64,000 nucleotides of DNA. Origin: MWBF01 sp040772005 (GTDB lineage: Bacteria; Chloroflexota; Anaerolineae; CG2-30-64-16). The notes beneath the pieces are model-generated. The model was not told where the DNA came from. It did not search any database and saw nothing but the letters and a program-made list of their open reading frames with translations. Numbering within the stretch: position 1 is the first letter of the stretch; every line of letters starts with the position of its first letter. Of the stretch, positions 62,313 through 64,000 are shown piece after piece. A program made the position numbers and the translations under genes. The DNA is taken from contig JAXGYZ010000003.1 of the NCBI GenBank assembly GCA_040772005.1, positions 62,001 through 126,000 of the forward strand, written 5' to 3'.

Positions 62313-63524
62313 CTAGAAGCCCTGCGGCTTGGGCGGGCAGGCGGCAGGGTCGGTGCGGCCCAGGGCTGACAAGGGCCGCGTATCGAACAGCTCGCTCAGC
62401 CGTTTACGGAGCGTCGCCTGATCCTTGAAGCGGAGTACCGCTGCGCCGCCCTTCGTCACGAACTGCTCGACTACGTCGCGGTCGAGCGCGGCGCCGTGGA
62501 CGTTCTCAGCCTTGAGCTCCAGCCCCAGCCGGGCCAGCCCGATCACGTCGAGCAGGTTCAGGTCCGTCTCGAACGTGCCGGACAGCGCGTTCCAGAGTTC
62601 GGGAAGGCGGGGCAGGATGTCGAGGCTGCTCGCGCGGTCGCGGATGGCCCAGATGAGCTGCTGCTGCCGCTGCGCGCGGCCGAAGTCCGTCGTCAGATAG
62701 CGATAGGTGGCGAATTTGCGCGCAGTCGCACCGTCGAGCTGGACATCGCCCGCAGGCAGCGTCCAGTTGACCATCTTGTTGGGGTCCTTCGGGTCAGGTG
62801 TCTGCTCGTAGAGCGGGCAGTCCAGGTGCACCGTCACCCCGCCCAGCGCATCCACCAGCTTCGCCAGCCCGTCCATCTTGATGAGCACGACATGATCCAC
62901 CGGCACGCCCAGCGCCTCTTCGACCACGCGCTCGGCCAGCGCAGGGCCGCCGCCGGGGTAGTCCTTGTACCCACCCACGAAGTAGGCCGAGTTCAGCCGG
63001 TCCGCGCCCCAGTTCGGGATCTCCACCCACAGGTCGCGCGGGATGCTCAGGACGCCGACCTCGTCCGCGGCCTTGTCGATGGCGACGAGCATGATCGAAT
63101 CCGTGTGCATCATCCACGGGCCGGGCCGCACGTCCGCGCCGAGAACGAGGATGTTTTGCGTCTGCTCCAGCCGCAGCGGCGCTGACGCGTCGAAGGTGGG
63201 CGTGGCGGTTGCGGTGCCGGTCACTTCGACGGTCGGCGTGAGGGTGGCGGTGGCCGTCGCAGTGGGGGGCGGCGTGTGCGTGGCCGTCGCGGCCGGCGTC
63301 GCCGTGGGAGGGACGGGCGTGGGCGATGGTTCGCGCGTGGCGGTCGATGTGGGTTCGGCGACCGCAGTGTCAACTGCGACCGCAGTCGGCTCGACGGTCG
63401 GAGCCGCCGCAACCACGACAGGCGTCGCGGTGGGCTGCAGGCTGCGCGGGCCGCAGCCTGCCAGCAGGAGCAGCGCGAGCAAAACCAGCACCGGTCGTTT
63501 GATGGGAGGTTGTGTCATTGGCAT
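62313..63524 (-). CDS. LytR-CpsA-Psr (LCP) family protein with lipoprotein signal
   Basis: 403 aa. The N-terminus is a lipoprotein signal (LALLLLAGC24) instead of the single membrane helix usual for LCP. A Thr/Pro/Ala-rich linker (about 25-120) precedes the LCP domain (about 130-360): NILVLGADVRP, HTDSIMLVAID, GVLSIPRDLWV, RLNSAYFVGG and TDFGRAQRQQQLIW with the conserved Asp and Arg residues. LCP enzymes attach glycopolymers to the cell envelope. Upstream codons before ATG 63522-63524 are repeat-derived. Confidence 0.92.
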   Translation of the reverse strand: MPMTQPPIKRPVLVLLALLLLAGCGPRSLQPTATPVVVAAAPTVEPTAVAVDTAVAEPTSTATREPSPTPVPPTATPAATATHTPPPTATATATLTPTVEVTGTATATPTFDASAPLRLEQTQNILVLGADVRPGPWMMHTDSIMLVAIDKAADEVGVLSIPRDLWVEIPNWGADRLNSAYFVGGYKDYPGGGPALAERVVEEALGVPVDHVVLIKMDGLAKLVDALGGVTVHLDCPLYEQTPDPKDPNKMVNWTLPAGDVQLDGATARKFATYRYLTTDFGRAQRQQQLIWAIRDRASSLDILPRLPELWNALSGTFETDLNLLDVIGLARLGLELKAENVHGAALDRDVVEQFVTKGGAAVLRFKDQATLRKRLSELFDTRPLSALGRTDPAACPPKPQGF

Positions 63525-63532
63525 AGCTTTAC

Positions 63533-63783
63533 GGCTGCGGTTGCAAACCGCAGCCTGATACGTCAGACCTGCTGAAGCAGGTCGGCTCAGCAGAGATCGT
63601 AGCGTGCCTCGGCACGCTTGGCCTGGCAGCCTGCGGTTTGCAACCGCAGGCCCCAGCGCCGGCGGCACGACGCAGTTACCTGATTATTTGGTTAATCGTC
63701 ATGTAACCGCAGCCGTGGGCTTGCAGCAGCCCGTCGGGGAGTGTACGCGCATAGCCAGCAAAGCCGGCCAAAGCCTCGACTCC
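63533..63783. repeat. Array of four different hairpins upstream of LCP
   Basis: GGCTGCGGTT/AACCGCAGCC (63533-63555), GACCTGCT/AGCAGGTC (63566-63583), AGCGTGCC/GGCACGCT (63601-63618) and GCCTGCGGTT/AACCGCAGGC (63629-63651). A single GGCCAAAGCCTCGACTCCAA word lies at 63763-63783. The rest of the gap to 63797 shows no gene. Confidence 0.85.
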
Positions 63784-63797
63784 AATTTGTATCCCGA

Positions 63798-64000
63798 TCA
63801 GGCGCCCGGGACTTTGATGGTAGACGTCCACCCGTACGGGTCGGCGGCGCGGCCGTACTGGATGTCGGTGAGCGCCTGGTACAGGTGGCGGGCGACCGGT
63901 CCGGCCTCGCCGTCGTGGATGGTGACGGCCTCGCGGTCGTCGCCAAGCCTGCCGACCGGCGCGATGACCGCGGCGGTCCCGATGCCGAACGCCTCGGTGA
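63798..64000 (-). CDS. ilvE: Branched-chain amino acid aminotransferase, C-terminal end
   Basis: Last 66 codons of a gene whose start lies beyond the right edge. The readable part TEAFGIGTAAVIAPVGRLGD, then HDGEAGPVARHLYQALTDIQYGRAADPYGW and the TGA at 63798-63800, matches the C-terminus of branched-chain aminotransferases (EAFGTGTAAVISPVG and IQxGxxxDPxGW). It transaminates Leu, Ile and Val in a PLP-dependent reaction. It is upstream of and same-strand with the LCP gene. Confidence 0.88.
   Translation of the reverse strand, partial: TEAFGIGTAAVIAPVGRLGDDREAVTIHDGEAGPVARHLYQALTDIQYGRAADPYGWTSTIKVPGA

Overview
The window is a G+C-rich bacterial chromosome segment with almost all genes on the minus strand. 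Gene content suggests an uncultured Chloroflexota bacterium (Anaerolineae/Caldilineae type). The pointers are lipoprotein-anchored ABC binding proteins (one with a twin-arginine lipoprotein signal), a low-complexity EEAAPA linker in one of them, a lipoprotein-type LCP protein, and many sulfatases, Gfo/Idh/MocA oxidoreductases and URO-D-like proteins. There is no rRNA, tRNA or marker gene, so the taxonomy is inference.

Layout from left to right. (1) 1-4453: two Cys-type sulfatases around a GH2 glycosidase. (2) 4672-7037: an ArsR/SmtB sensor and a P1B-4-like metal ATPase behind one operator-promoter. (3) 7049-12548: a membrane TolB-like propeller protein, a CHAT-TPR protease-like protein with a near-consensus promoter, a methyltransferase coupled to a short CopG/BrnA-like antitoxin fragment, and a MazEF-type toxin-antitoxin pair with its own promoter and dyad. 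(4) 12571-21564: a sugar ABC importer (binding protein and two permeases, no ATPase) followed by Gfo/Idh, aldo/keto reductase, ADP-ribosylglycohydrolase-like and URO-D-like genes. (5) 21715-25329: a plus-strand HTH/degenerate-ATPase/receiver protein facing a hybrid histidine kinase. (6) 25506-51825: a large catabolic island with a WbsX/GH99-like protein, GH38, GH4, GH29, three sulfatase-fold enzymes, an esterase, ThuA, four Gfo/Idh enzymes, two xylose-isomerase-like TIM barrels, an aldo/keto reductase and four URO-D-like proteins. (7) 51928-63524: a DHA2 efflux pump, a seven-gene oligopeptide-type ABC operon ending in another URO-D-like gene, and an LCP protein. The window closes on the 3' end of a branched-chain aminotransferase gene.

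The likely common theme is dismantling of sulfated, fucose/mannose/galactose-containing and possibly O-methylated glycans. Sulfatases remove sulfate, glycosidases cut the chain, and the Gfo/Idh plus TIM-barrel pairs could act by 3-keto oxidation and elimination. Six URO-D superfamily proteins of at least three active-site types are scattered among these genes, and one is translationally coupled to a sulfatase. They are the best candidates for an undescribed activity.

A second theme is the intergenic DNA. Nearly every gap carries a long inverted repeat, from several different sequence families. Four copies of one 117-124 bp palindrome are present. Several repeats directly abut or contain the stop codon of the upstream gene, and in two cases they supply its last codons.
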